From Dacryopinax spathularia (Eukaryota > Basidiomycota > Dacrymycetes > Dacrymycetales > Dacrymycetaceae): a DNA stretch of 64,000 bases. This document shows, one piece after another, positions 11,641 through 23,048 of this stretch. The stretch lies in assembly GCA_037974965.1 (NCBI GenBank), contig JBBPFI010000010.1, positions 682,001-746,000 on the forward strand. Direction: 5' to 3'. Each line of letters opens with the position of its first letter. Positions within the stretch are counted from its first letter, which is position 1. Under the pieces are notes generated by a model. The model worked only from the letters and a program-made list of their open reading frames with translations, was not told where the DNA came from and made no database searches. A program made the translations under genes and the position numbers.

Positions 11641-12086
11641 CTATGATGACGATGACGCCGACTTCGCTCGCTGTACCCACTCCCCTGCATATCCCTTCGT
11701 CCTATTCCATAGCGCACCATAGTCATAGTGTAATGCTGCAACCCACGCGCTTTCGATCTCCTCGTTCCACTTCCGCTTAACCAGCTCGGTAAATGGTCGT
11801 TGCTCTATCCGACGAGCCGCTGGTACAGGTCCCGGAGGTGGGGGAGTGACCATCGCTACCGAGCATTCATGTAGCCTAGAGTCTCGTGGGTAAGCAGGAT
11901 ACCCATGCCTGAAGTCGTAGGACGTACGCAGTAGAGACAGTGGCTGCTCTTGTCTGTATTGATGAGGAGAATGCGTGATACATCTATGCCCCGAATGAAC
12001 ACGCTTGCATTTGGTAGTATACATTGTCCACGCACCACGCCTCCAGCCAGAGCACCTGCGATCGTTCCCACCGCCCACATTGACAT
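11641..12086 (-). CDS. MIC12: MICOS complex subunit Mic12 (Aim5-like)
   Basis: Three exons (12036-12086, 11928-11983, 11641-11875) join in phase to a 113-aa protein. It begins MSMWAVGTIAGALAGGVMYH, a single membrane segment right at the N terminus, followed by AFSSSIQTRAATVSTAL, a short proline-rich linker (TPPPPGPVP) and a C-terminal amphipathic block (RPFTELVKRKWNEEIESAW). This order matches fungal Mic12/Aim5: one inner-membrane helix with a basic, Trp-containing C-terminal helix. Mic12 couples the Mic60 and Mic10 parts of MICOS, which shapes crista junctions in mitochondria. The first two exons are only 51 and 56 nt, so automatic annotation may well miss the gene. It diverges from the Nudix gene across 217 bp. 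Confidence 0.75.
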
Positions 12087-12303
12087 GCTGCAACACGGTA
12101 ATGAGTGCTGGGACTTGATCGTTGGTCGAGTTAAAGTTCGTGAGGAGCAAGGAAAGATGTGGCGCCTGGGCCGTGAGCGCTTGCTTCCCTGACGTCGAGG
12201 AAAGGCCGTGCGTGCCGTGCTCGCTGTTCCAGACGAGGTGCTGGCCGCCCCCGACACCAACGTTTTCTCTTACCCCTAAACCGGCACCTCTTTTCCTTTG
12301 GAA

Positions 12304-13536
12304 ATGGCGACCCGCACTCTGCTGCCTCATATCGAAATAGTCGATAACTTCGATCCTAGGCTATCAAGCACCTCTCTCGCTCGTTGGTTTCTGGACGACA
12401 CGTACACCACCGTCATTGGGCTCATTCCGAAGCCCGCTCTAGATGCGATCTCAGACTATCAGCAACATTCCGGTCCAATATTCTCTCTATCCAAGGATGG
12501 TGACAGGCCTCTACCGAAAGTCGCCTTTCTACCGAATATCAGTACGCCAGAGCTGCGTACGAAGGCTATGAAAGACCTATGCGAGACCTGGCGGGACACG
12601 GGGCTCTTTCCAGATGAGATCGGAGGCCGGAAATGGAGGAACGAGCAATATACTGTCTACTATCATCCATATGCGAACATCCGACCGGGTGAAGGAGCAT
12701 TCTCTATGGAGCGATCGGCTTGCAAGCTATTTGGTGTGGTTACATATGGAGTGCATATGAGCATGTACAAGCTGGTGAACGGCGAGGTGCGCATATGGGT
12801 GCCGACGCGGTCAAGGAATAAGCAGACGTTGGTGCAGTTGCTATTATGCTCTCCTATGTCCCGATTTGATGGGTCCTTCGTAGATGGCCGTTGTACCTTG
12901 ATAACTCCGTGTATGCCTGGCCCAATCTATCATATTCGTTTACTCAACAACGCTAGTGCTGGCGGGATACCGCATGGCATGTCCCCGCTCGAGTCCATGA
13001 TCAAGGAGTGCGAAGAGGAAGCAAGCTTGCCTGCCGACCTCGTGAGAGCACATATCAAGCAAGTCAGCTCGATCAGCTATTACTATCAGACAAGCACGGG
13101 TTGGCTGGAACCTGAAGTGCAGTATGTGCGCCCAGCTGACTGTTGACCTTACCATTTATTGGGCTCTGTAGGTATGTGTACGAGATGTTCCTGCCAGAGC
13201 GTGTAGATGCTGTACCACGCCCGTCGGACGGTGAGGTGGAGTCCTTTGAGGTATATTTTCTGCTACCCTATCCGTCCCAGTTCTCATCTTCTGTCAGATG
13301 TGCACACTGGACGAGATACTGGAGAAGATGCAGGCAGGCAAGTTCAAGCCGAACTGCGGTGCAGGTAAGCACTATCCTCTAGCTCGATAGCGTCCTCCGC
13401 TGACTGTGTACAAGTAATCATCGACTTCATGATACGTCATGGCTACCTAACTGCAGAAAATGAGCCCAACTACCTAGAAATCATCACCAGACTTCACAAG
13501 CGTGCGGAAGGATATGGACCGGTAGCGAAATCGTGA
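12304..13536 (+). CDS. Nudix hydrolase with DUF4743 N-terminal domain (TNR3-like)
   Basis: Six exons were deduced by hand; five short introns lie near 12820, 12915, 13120, 13250 and 13375. The N-terminal ~180 residues (SLARWFLDDTYTTVIGLIPK ... VYYHPYANIRPGEGAFSMER) correspond to the DUF4743 region of thiamine pyrophosphokinase-related Nudix proteins. After KQTWPLYLDNSV comes the Nudix box AGGIPHGMSPLESMIKECEE with EEASL, where the canonical G-x5-E position is Met, as is usual in this subfamily, and Arg is Lys in the REUxEE core. The C terminus (CTLDEILEKMQAGKFKPNCG ... VIIDFMIRHGYLTAENEPNY) closes the fold. Plant and yeast relatives dephosphorylate oxidised or damaged thiamine diphosphate forms, so thiamine-damage control is the likely role. 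No kinase domain follows, unlike fission yeast Tnr3. Confidence 0.85.
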
Positions 13537-13606
13537 AAGCGATGGATAGAACGGATTGTATCGGACTGATTCATGGACGGAGGCGGGAAGGAAGGAGATG
13601 TAATCA

Positions 13607-14728
13607 CTATTTCTGCATGAAAGGGAGAATGACCTCTTGCACGAAGTCGTCCAGAGTGTGAAACTTGACGCCGAGTTCGACGAGGATGTCAGGTGGATTC
13701 GGGCCGGCAAAGTCGTAGAACCCGTCTCCGAATAGCTTGAACATCTGCATGCGCATCAGTTGCGTGTCATTGAGTGGTGTGCCTGATAACTTACAGAGAT
13801 GAGCGGCTGAGGGAATCCCGGGGGCGCGTCGGTCATCACTGCCTGGACATCCTTCTCGGAAACTGAGAGGGAGAACAGTCAACAATGATAACCCACGCTG
13901 AATCGCCATCACTCACCTCGTTTGATGGCAGCAGCTACATCCTCAGGAGACGCCCGCAATCCAGCCACCGGAATCGGCTTCTCCGTCAACCGTTTCCTCC
14001 AGGCATCGTCCTCCCAGTGTTCGATTATGCCGGCAACGATAGGACCAAAGTCGCCGCCGATCCAGATACTGCTCATCTTGACGTTGGGCGGTACGAGCGC
14101 GTAGTTCAGTATCCACTTGTTCGGATTGGCTTCGTCTGGCACTAGGCGATATGGCTGAGTGACGAGGTTGTCGAGGAAGCCGGCCAAATAGAGGATTACG
14201 GAAGGCTGTCCCACGGAGTTGAGATACTGATCGACGGCTTGTTTCTGTTCCCAGTGACTGTTCCCTGGATTAGAGTGCGATAGCGCATTGGGAGATTCGC
14301 GCGTACTATACGTCCGTGTACTTTCCATTTGAGATCTCCTTTGCACTTGGCATGGACGACCAGACGAACAAAGGGACATCGTTCGCTTTGCAGGCATCCA
14401 CCATGTTACGGCCTTGGGTCTCCGTATCGGCGTCGCAGGGGAAGACCGTGTTGCCGAACACCTGCAGCCCAGGTCAGCAGGCGATGCCAGCTGTGGTTCG
14501 AAGACGTACCGCATATGCGCCTTTGAATGCGCTCACTAGACTTTGCTTGTCTGCAAGGTCGGCTGCTACCATCTCAACACCCTGAGAAGCGAGGGTTTCG
14601 GCGACAGTTGAGTGAATGTTTCGTGTCAGTCCGCGAATTGCGTAACCGCCTTTGTTGAGCAGAGCCCGGATGACGGCGCCGCCTTGCGTTCCAGTTGCCC
14701 CAGTCACCACGACAAGCTTAGAAGACAT
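13607..14728 (-). CDS. NmrA-like NAD(P)-binding protein (copy 1, outlier)
   Basis: The protein starts MSSKLVVVTGATGTQGGAVI, a Rossmann GxxGxxG dinucleotide site, followed by NIHSTVAETLASQGVEMVAA, a VFGNTVFPCDADTETQGRNM block and VPLFVWSSMPSAKEISNGKY. Later parts read HWEQKQAVDQYLNSVGQPSV, IVAGIIEHWEDDAWRKRLTE and, in the last exon, GVKFHTLDDFVQEVILPFMQ. At least three introns interrupt it. NmrA-like proteins are atypical short-chain dehydrogenases; some only sense NAD(P), others reduce substrates. The catalytic Tyr-x3-Lys of true SDRs is not evident. Four relatives lie at 46.7-51.2 kb and 58.4-59.6 kb. The 3' exon structure around 13.7-13.9 kb is the least certain part. Confidence 0.8.
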
Positions 14729-14815
14729 GTTATCCAATTCTTGATGCAGAGTATTCGAGAGACGGTGAGGGGTTCAATCAGCTCTTGCATGCAGTGGTCA
14801 GTCTTCAGGTCGCCC

Positions 14816-14823
14816 TTTTTATA
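14816..14823 (-). promoter_or_regulatory. TATA box of NmrA-like copy 1
   Basis: TATAAAAA on the minus strand, about 90 bp before the ATG at 14728. Confidence 0.5.
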
Positions 14824-15418
14824 TCCTGGACTCGCTGATTGGCCCCGAAGGACCCGCCAACAGCGATGATCCGTAGGATTTTCTAGCATGATCCAAGACA
14901 GCCTCATTCTTCACTTCTACGATCGCCAAGAGAAATCCTGGTAGCAGAGTCAGTCGGTATCAAGTAGAGTTCCGGTCACGCAGAGGACCCTTCAATCGCT
15001 TTGCGGCGCCAGCATCCCCGCGAGCACGGTACGACCGACGCCGCGCTCTTGGCGGCGTCCCATAGTTCGGTTATTTTTAAACCTCTTCCGGGTATAAAGT
15101 CCATGAAACCAAAACTCGTGGGTCGAGGAAGAGCAGGCTGTCTCTGGCAGCGAAAGACGGCGATAGTCGTAACATATTGCTAGTTGTTGTTAGTTAGTAG
15201 AATAATGCTCAGGGCGCTGCTCAGCGCTACGCAACGCGCCGCGCCGGAATAGCGGCTCGGGAAAACAGAAGCCCACGCTGAATTGAATCCGCTGGTGAAG
15301 TGCTTCCCCACCAGGGACGCGCTCTGCTGCTCGCCTTCCGCAGGGCACATTTGCTTCTGGCCGTTCACCCTCTCTGCTAACAACACTCGACAACTTGGGC
15401 AGCCGGACGACATCCTAG
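14824..15418. other. Divergent intergenic region
   Basis: Lies between the NmrA-like gene and the GT90 gene. No further feature recognised. Confidence 0.4.
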
Positions 15419-17510
15419 ATGGGCAACATGACCTCCGCCCCGCAACGGCGGGGAATTATAGCCGTCATCGCCGTCATCGCTGTCATTCTCATTGTCGTCA
15501 ACAAGAGGAGCAACCCGGACGCGAGTTGGTTCTCCCTCAGCTCGATGACCCGTGGCGGTTCCGTGGACAGAGGCATCGCCCACCCAATACCGCAACTTAT
15601 GCTGGACGCGCAGACAAAGTTCCGTGCGCTCGTTGCCAGACAGTCGCAAACGCTTGATCAAGCTGTCCGGGAATACAAGAAGCGATACAAGCGCAGTCCG
15701 CCGAAAGGGTTCGATAAGTGGTGGAAGTTCTGCGAGGAGCATGATGTGAAAGTACGGGACGAATATGACCAGATGATGAGAGATCTCGAGCCTTTCTTTG
15801 CCCTCCCGGCAGAGGAAATGAGGAGACGAGCTGAGCAGGTGAGCAGGTTGCTCGCGAAGTCTTAGACTGGTGCTGATATGTTACAGGTCGCGCTCCTTCC
15901 GTCTATCGACCTTGTCCGATTGCGCGGCGGAGACGCAAAAGTCGTCAATATCCAGAACGGATTCGACGACTCGGAGGTGTCCGCGCGTGCACGAGGTTTC
16001 AAGGTCATGATTGAGCCTTTTATGAAAGACGTACGTTATTCTTACCCAATCACCGCATCTGTGGTCTGATATTGTTGGTTAGCTGCCTGATATGGACTTT
16101 CCCATCAACGCGAAGGCAGAAGGCCGCATCCTTATCCCTTGGGAACACGTACAATACCCAAACATGACAAAACAAGACTCGTCAGGCGGCATCGAGGACA
16201 TGCTAGGCGGCAAGTTCATTCCCGATTGGCGAGGCGACTCGTCAGTTTGGGAGGCATTCAGGAGGACGTGTCCACCAACATCTGCTGCTCGCCGACTGTA
16301 CTCTGCTACGGTCGCGCAACTCGAGAGCGGCCAAATCCCGATGAACCTCCTCAGTGCTCAAGCCCAAGCACAGGGCAAAACACCTTTGCCGAGCAGCGAC
16401 TTCAGCTTCCAGGAGGGCACGGACGACCATTTCTCTTTCTGCGACCACCCAGAAATCCACGTCCAGCAAGGACACTTCTTCTCCGATTGGAGAACTATCC
16501 CCGTTCTATATCCTGTATTCTCACCTGCCAAAGCACCTGGGTTTAGCGACATTCTCATCCCTAGTCATTACTACTACGCGAGCACCAAGCGCTACACCTA
16601 CGGTTGGGATCCCGTCAGAGAGGTGATCAAGGAGACTGACGACGGAGAGGTCCGGTGGAATAGGAAGAAGGACTTGATTTTCTGGAGAGGCGCGACTACC
16701 GGTGGTGGCAGCAGCCCGCCCGGCTTTATCGCTCACTACCAGAGACATCGGTAAGCAGCCTTCTTCCCAGTCGTACCACTATCCGCTGACCTTTTTCTAG
16801 GTTCATTCGAATGACCTCGGACGTTACCTCGCAGAACAATCGCACTCTGGTTGTCGCCAATCCGCCTGGAACGGATCACTATGTAGCCGCGCAAGTGCCT
16901 ATCCCCACCGTCAATAGCTTCTTGGATGCTGCATTTACGAAAGCTGTGGGGTGCTCCGCGTATCCAGGAGGCGGATGCGAGGCTATGCGGCGGGAACATC
17001 GCTTCGCCGATGCCGTACTACTGAATGAACACTGGAAGTACAAGTATCTGATGGATGTTGATGGAATGGGATATTCTGCCCGTTTCATGGGCTTCTTGGC
17101 CAGCGAAAGCGCGGTCATGAAGAGCACCGTCTATATGGAATACTTCTCTGAATGGATTCAACCCTGGTGAGTAATTGCTCAAGCATAAAACAACGCGCCA
17201 TTGACTAAGCTTCTGAATGACTAGGCTCCACTTCATCCCCGTCTCTCAGAACTATCAGGAAATCTACAACATTTACGCATACTTCTCCGGCGGTGACACT
17301 CTGGCGCAAATCGCCAATGCCACGAATCCGGTACCGCCCAACGTTGGACGACGCCACGATGGCGACACCCAGCTACGGCTTATCGCGAAGGCTGGTCGTC
17401 AGTGGAAGAAGACGATCGGTCGGAAGGTCGATATGGAGGCGTACGTCTACCGGCTATGCCTGGAGTACGCGCGGTTATGGGCAGATGATCGCGATGCTGC
17501 GTCTTACTAG
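15419..17510 (+). CDS. GT90 / CAP10-domain glycosyltransferase, type II membrane protein
   Basis: Five exons (15419-15838, 15887-16030, 16083-16750, 16801-17166, 17225-17510) give 627 aa. A short cytosolic N terminus is followed at about residues 12-27 by one membrane helix (IIAVIAVIAVILIVVNKR), as expected for a Golgi type II enzyme. A stem region contains YKKRYKRSPPKGFDKWWKFC, a motif common to fungal CAP10 proteins. The catalytic CAP10 region includes DFSFQEGTDDHFSFCDHPEI, FSDILIPSHYYYASTKRYTY, KKDLIFWRGATTGGGSSPPG, then YKYLMDVDGMGYSARFMGFL and ESAVMKSTVYMEYFSEWIQP. CAP10-family enzymes transfer sugars such as xylose; Cryptococcus Cap10/Cxt1 relatives act in capsule and glycolipid synthesis. 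Donor and acceptor here are unknown. Confidence 0.88.
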
Positions 17511-18249
17511 CTGTGAGCGTTGTTGGACTGACTGGGACAGTCTTTTATAGATCCATTGTACTTCATATCGCATACCTTGCTCTGCTATATCCTAAAGAAG
17601 CCGCTATTCATAATCAGCGTGTCCGATGCTAGCACCACTGCGTTCCGGCGTCTGTTTCTCTAAATACTTACTTGACGAGGTGCAAGGCATCGCTCTGGCA
17701 GATCGGTCAGACGCCGGTAGTAGGCATAAGGAATCCGGATTCAGGAGCCGGTTACTATGGTTATTTTAGCAACTGAAGACGGCCTCCGAAGACGGGAGAG
17801 CTCGGTCACATGATGTCTCCGCCCACTACGCGTCCCTTGCGCGGGAGCAATCGCACCTTCCATACATTTCTGGACCGACTGTTGGTTCTCACCTTCGACG
17901 CCGCTCTTACGCTTTTCTTCTACCGTCTATCGTACGGCCGCCGCTATTCTTGTCTAAGCTTGCCTTTGAATGGCTTGGGTTTACTTGCGCATGTCAGCAC
18001 GGCATGACTGGTCCGGCGTTGGCGCCCTGTGCTGCAATGCTCTGCGGGTTAGTCCAGATGCGAATCAGTCACACATGGGCAAAAGCGGCAAGGTCGTTGC
18101 ACCCACCCATGATCCGCGCCTGCAAGAAGCGATGATGATGGACCAACATCTTGTATCTCGGGCCCCCAAATACATATAAACCGTGTCCATTTCAGACCCT
18201 GGACGGCTCCAACAGAGCTGGGCTAGACTGACACTGTCTGCGACTCACC
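17511..18249. other. Intergenic, promoter of array copy 1
   Basis: No gene recognised. Ends with the TATA box of the first lipocalin-like gene. Confidence 0.4.
18174..18180 (+). promoter_or_regulatory. TATA box, array copy 1
   Basis: ATATAAA, 76 bp before the ATG at 18250. Confidence 0.55.
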
Positions 18250-19411
18250 ATGCTTGCTCACCTGCTCTCGTTAGGCATGCTTGGACTTGCCCAGGCGTTG
18301 TCGGTCAATGTCTTCCCTCCTTACCCAGTCAGCGGCGCAAGCACTACTCAGTTCGCACTGGATGGACCGTTTGATGCTCCGAAGCTGAACTTCTACAACG
18401 AGACGACCTGGCAGTGGTGGTACTTCGATGCGGTTTCCGACGACCTCACTCAGTCCATCGTCATCGTTTTCTTTGTCAATGCTATCGGAGCAAGCTCGGA
18501 TCCGACCATGCCGTTCAACGTGGTCGAAATCAATTCTGCATTCTCCGATGGGACTCTGGGTAGCACAGGTTCGCCTGCCGAGTCCGCGATTATCGCCACA
18601 ATTGGCGACGGTGCCTCGGGTATTATGAATGGAACTGGCTACAGCTGGTACGAATCCTCCGACCTGTCATACCTCTACATCGATATCAACGATCCCATCA
18701 ATAACATCAAAGGCTCGTTCCAGTTGTCATCCGTAAGCTCGCAGCTGAGACGCTACTCGAGGATGCTCACGTTTTGCAGACCGCTCCACATCATGCGATC
18801 TGCGGGCCTGCAACCGAGGGTGCGTCATTGGTCGTTGTTCCCCATCTCGGATGGGCCAATTCGATTCCCGACGCAACGGCCACTGTGAACATCAACTGGA
18901 ATGGCAAGCAGTTGAACTTCCAGGGAGTTGGTTATCATGATTCGGTGCGGAGTGAATCTTTTCCCTATCTTAACACCTGCTGATATGCCACCAATAGAAC
19001 TGGGGCGATATTCCACTCCTAGAAGATCTCGGTACATGGTATTGGGGACACGCTCGTGTAGGGCCCTACTCTGTGGTGTGGTACGATACGCTCGATGCCG
19101 AGGGTAACGAGCACCAATCTGGCTACGTGGCCAAGAGCGGCGCCGCGATAGCTGAATCATGCGGCACCATGTCTGTTCGGCCCACAGGTCAAAACTCGAC
19201 GTATCCTCCTTCGCCCGGCGCCACACCAAGCGGGTTCCACATCCTCTACGACATGGGAGACGCAGGCATCTTTGAGGTTAACATCACAAACTATGAAGTC
19301 GTGGAGAACTCCGAGCCCGAATACATGCGGTGGGTAGGCTCTACGGTCGGAGGCATTAGGGGCCAGGGGGTGTACACAGGTGTGGGTCTTTATGAGTGGA
19401 TGGGCGGTTGA
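18250..19411 (+). CDS. Secreted CrtC/Diels-Alderase-like lipocalin protein, array copy 1
   Basis: Exons 18250-18732, 18780-18944 and 18998-19411 give 353 aa. A signal peptide (MLAHLLSLGMLGLAQALS) precedes the mature part. The N-terminal lipocalin half carries FDAPKLNFYNETTWQWWYFD followed by AVSDDLTQSIVI, typical of the CrtC/AttH fold. The link to the second half is APHHAICGPATEGASLVVVP, then GVGYHDS-NWGD and WYWGHARVGPYSVVWYD, the signature shared with hydroxyneurosporene synthase and with fungal Diels-Alderases such as CghA and Fsa2. Several N-glycosylation sites (for example NET, NGT, NST) fit secretion. The described fungal Diels-Alderases act inside the cell in polyketide clusters; no polyketide synthase is near this gene. 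An enzyme or a ligand-binding protein are both possible. Confidence 0.85.
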
Positions 19412-19829
19412 GACGGCTTGCGATAGACGTCTTCCACGAAGATAGTACCGACTGCTTCGGCAAAATTCGTCGACAATGCCATCACCGTCACTCACCATCA
19501 CCGATGGTTCTTCGGTCCCAGGGATGCACGTGCCATAACAGTGGTCTGCGAACGAAGTCGGCCTTGATGGGACGTTTCCACCTCGTCATGCTGCCCTAGT
19601 CAGCAAGGAAAAGGGGGTCCGGAGAAGCCCATCTTGCCGACTTGAAATACAATTTCAATGTGGATGCCAGCCTACGATGATTGATGCGTTCCCGTGTTTT
19701 CCATGCCCTGCGCATCATGCTTGCGTGTACGGCCGTGTCGCGACTCGCTCATGTATAAAACCTGTTGATTGGGCGCGAGACAACGACTTCCCCGCTTGAA
19801 CCACCCTCTCCCCTCTGGATAGCTGAACT
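19412..19829. other. Intergenic between array copies 1 and 2
   Basis: Only the TATA box of copy 2 is recognised. Confidence 0.4.
19754..19760 (+). promoter_or_regulatory. TATA box, array copy 2
   Basis: TATAAAA, 76 bp before the ATG at 19830, the same distance as in copy 1. Confidence 0.6.
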
Positions 19830-20996
19830 ATGATTGGTTCGCTCTCCTTTCTCTTGTTCGACCTGGTTCTCGGCGCAACGATCGATATCTATCCCCCAGA
19901 ACCTGCAATCGGCGTCAGCAATGTGCAGTATGCTGTGAACGGTCCTTTTGACGGTCCCAAGGCAGACCGCTTTAACGATACGACCTATCAATGGTGGTAC
20001 TTCGACGCATTCTCGGCGGATCTTACTCAGTCCGTGGTTGTCACTTTCTTCATCGGGGCTACCGCTGCTGCCGGGCTGCCTCCGCCCCCTTTCAATGCGG
20101 TGGAGATCAGTCTACAATTCAGCAATGGGAGCTCGGTGACATACGAGCTGCCAGCGGGAGCTGTCGAAATTGCGACCGTGGGAGACAGCGCTTCAGGCCA
20201 CATGAATGGGACGGGGTACAGCTGGATCGAGGCCCCGGACCTCTCTTACGTCGTCATCAACATAGAGGACGAAGTTAGCGGTATCAGCGGCACTATCCGG
20301 CTCAACTCGGTATGTGGCTGAAATCATCACGGCTGGGCAACCGGGTTCATTGCTCAAGTAGGACGCACCGCCCCATGCCGTTTGCGGACCCGTTAGCCAA
20401 GGAGCCTCCTTGCTGGTGGTTCCTCATCTCGGCTGGGGTAATGCCATTCCTGATGCAAGCGCAACTGTAAATCTCGTCGTCAACGGAGAAGACATGAAGT
20501 ATGATGGAGTGGGTTACCACGATTCTGTGTGTATATGCTCTGTCAGTCCTGCTCGATGTTGATGGCTCACATCCCTACATAGGACTGGGGCGATACTCAA
20601 CTGCCTGAGAATATGACATGGTATTGGGGCCATGCTCGTGTTGGACCGTACTCTTTCGTATGGTCGGATGTCCTGGATTTCACAACTGGGCAAGAACACC
20701 AATCAGGCTACGTAGCAATCGACGGGTCTATCCTCTCGGCATCCTGCGGTACGATAACCGTTCGCCCAACGGGCGCGAACTCGACCTACCCACCTCTTCC
20801 AGGAGCGGAACCAAGCGGCTTCCATGTCGTCTATAATTTGGGCGACGCCGGCATCTTGGATGTCAATGTCACTAACCAGCACACGATCAGCTACTCGCCC
20901 CCGCAGTATGCAAGATGGGTCGGCAACACGGCCGGCGGTATAAGGGGACAGGAAACGTACACGGGCGTCGCATTGTATGAATGGATGGGGGGTTGA
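19830..20996 (+). CDS. Secreted CrtC/Diels-Alderase-like lipocalin protein, array copy 2
   Basis: Exons 19830-20309, 20362-20526 and 20583-20996 give 352 aa. The signal peptide is MIGSLSFLLFDLVLG. Conserved motifs are PFDGPKADRFNDTTYQWWYF, GYSWIEAPDLSY, APPHAVCGPVSQGASLLVVP, GVGYHDS-DWGD (Asp replaces the usual Asn) and WYWGHARVGPYSFVWSDVLD. The last residues are ALYEWMGG, as in copies 1 and 3. Compared with copy 1 it has a Pro-rich insertion (GLPPPPFNAVE) in place of SDPTMPF. Exon phases match the other copies exactly. It belongs to the first subgroup of the array (copies 1-3). Confidence 0.85.
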
Positions 20997-21882
20997 CCCG
21001 CTGTGTCCGCCCACACTGGCCACTCCAGTACTCGACCTCTCGTGTATGACAGCCTGTGCTCCCAGTTCAACGAATCCGAATAGCATCACGTTCTCCCTGC
21101 CTCAGTGCCTACATACAACTTCGTTTTCGCGGCGGACGCCCATTCACTGAGCAACTGCTGAGTAATTGTGCGGGCTCCCGCGTCGGTTCAGGAATGCCCG
21201 CGCAGCGTATCTGGGATGGGTGGTTTGGGCAGCATGATGCAAACGTGAATGCTGCTGCACGCGTGCCGTCCTCCCGCTACTCGCGGCTTTTCTGGCTCAC
21301 AGCAGTTTCGGCACCCCCAGAATGATACACTTGATCCATGTGATTGGTAAGCACCATAGGGGTTCCAGCTTGGGGTTGAATAAGTACGGGCAATATTCGA
21401 GGGAAGCTCAAGGAAGGCATGGATTGGAAGTGTTCCGCGTCGACGCTCTATCTCTTCCCAGAAGATCTGTCGGCCGAAAAAAAGCTGCGCTCGATTGTCC
21501 CAATGCTCGTCCCTAAGGCGGAAGCAATCAACTGCGCGTGGCCGCCGTCCTTGGCAGCGATCACCGTTTCCAGTTTGGTTTCTCAGCGGCCCGCTCTAAG
21601 CTTTCTGAAAGGCCTGTGCTTTGACTGAGGACTTCCCATCTTGCAGCAGGACGTTGCTCGCTTTGCTGATGCTCAATCTTGATGGAACCACGAAGCCGGC
21701 GCCGTGAGTCTCGTGGGGAACAGACGGGGTAGATTCAACGAGCTACGCCTCATCCACTCGCGCATCCATGGACCAGTTAGCCAACTCCTGATTGTGCCGG
21801 AAGCTTCAAAAGGAGGTACTCGTCACAATGAAAACCCCAAGACTCAGCAGCCATCGCTCTCAGGTGTTCCCCGTTACTAGAG
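20997..21882. other. Intergenic between array copies 2 and 3
   Basis: Nearly 0.9 kb with no recognised gene. Copy 3 lacks a canonical TATA box; TTCAAAAG lies at 21805-21812, where the other copies have theirs. Confidence 0.4.
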
Positions 21883-23048
21883 ATGTTTGCTCCTTTACTC
21901 GCATTGGGATTTCTGGGCATCGCTGAAGGCTCGTCGTTTAAGGTCTTCCCGCCATACGCCGCGAATGGATCCACCACCACCCAGTTTGATGTCAATGGGT
22001 CCTTTGACGGGCCGAAAATGAACTTCTACAATGACACAGCCTACCAGTGGTGGTATATCGACGCTGTGTCGGAAGACCTCACCCAATCCATCGTCATGTT
22101 ATTTTTCATCAATTCTATCGGAGCAAGCGGAGAGGCCACGCAGCCCTTCAACTCGATCGCTCTGGATTCTGTCTTCACCGATGGAAGCTTCGGAAACGTC
22201 ATCGTTGCCGCTGAGAGTGCACTCATTGACACGATCGGTGATGGCGCGTCTGGTGTCATGAAAGGAACTGGGTACAGCTGGTTCGAATCCCCCGATCTGT
22301 CCTCTCTTTATATTCTCATCGACGACAAGACCAACAATATCACGGGTTCCGTTCAACTAGCCTCTGTAAGCGCGATGTCCACAGAGGCGTTCCATGTCAA
22401 CTAATCCTGGAACAGACCGCTCCTCATCACGCTGTTTGCGGCCCACCTGCCGAAGGAGCCTCCTTGGTCATTGTGCCTCATCTTGGATGGGCCAATTCCA
22501 TCCCGGATGCGTCGGCCTCCGTCGACATTGACTGGAGCGGAAAGAAGCTCAAGTTCCAGGGAGTAGGCTATCACGACTCGGTGAGAGGATTCGACCTCTT
22601 AATTCGAGGGCTGGCCTTGCTGACAGATGCTTAGAATTGGGGCGATGTTCCTCTCATTGAGGTGCTCGGTACTTGGTACTGGGGTCATGCCCGCGTTGGG
22701 CCATATTCGATCGTGTGGTTCGACACGCTGGATAAGGCGGGGAACGAACATCAATCTGGCTATATCGCGAAGGCAGGCGCCGTTGTCGCCGAATCCTGCG
22801 GAGAGATGTCGGTACGCCCATCAGGGCAGAACTCCTCATATCCGCCATTACCAGGCGCCACGCCGAGCGGCTTCCAGATTGTCTATGACATGGGCGACGC
22901 CGGTATCTTCGAAGCGAACATTACCAACCACAAAGTTATCGAGAATTCCGAACCGCGGTACATCAGGTGGGTGGGATCCACTGTAGGCGGTATACGCGGC
23001 CAGGAGATGTACGAAGGTGTGGGTCTCTACGAGTGGATGGGTGCCTAG
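21883..23048 (+). CDS. Secreted CrtC/Diels-Alderase-like lipocalin protein, array copy 3
   Basis: Exons 21883-22365, 22416-22580 and 22635-23048 give 353 aa. The signal peptide is MFAPLLALGFLGIAEGS. It is the closest relative of copy 1 by eye: VFPPYAANGSTTTQFDVNGS, FDGPKMNFYNDTAYQWWYID (Ile replaces Phe in the WWYFD motif), APHHAVCGPPAEGASLVIVP, GVGYHDS-NWGD and WYWGHARVGPYSIVWFDTLD. It ends GLYEWMGA. All intron positions are conserved. The pair 1/3 differing from copy 2 suggests duplication within the left subarray. Confidence 0.85.
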
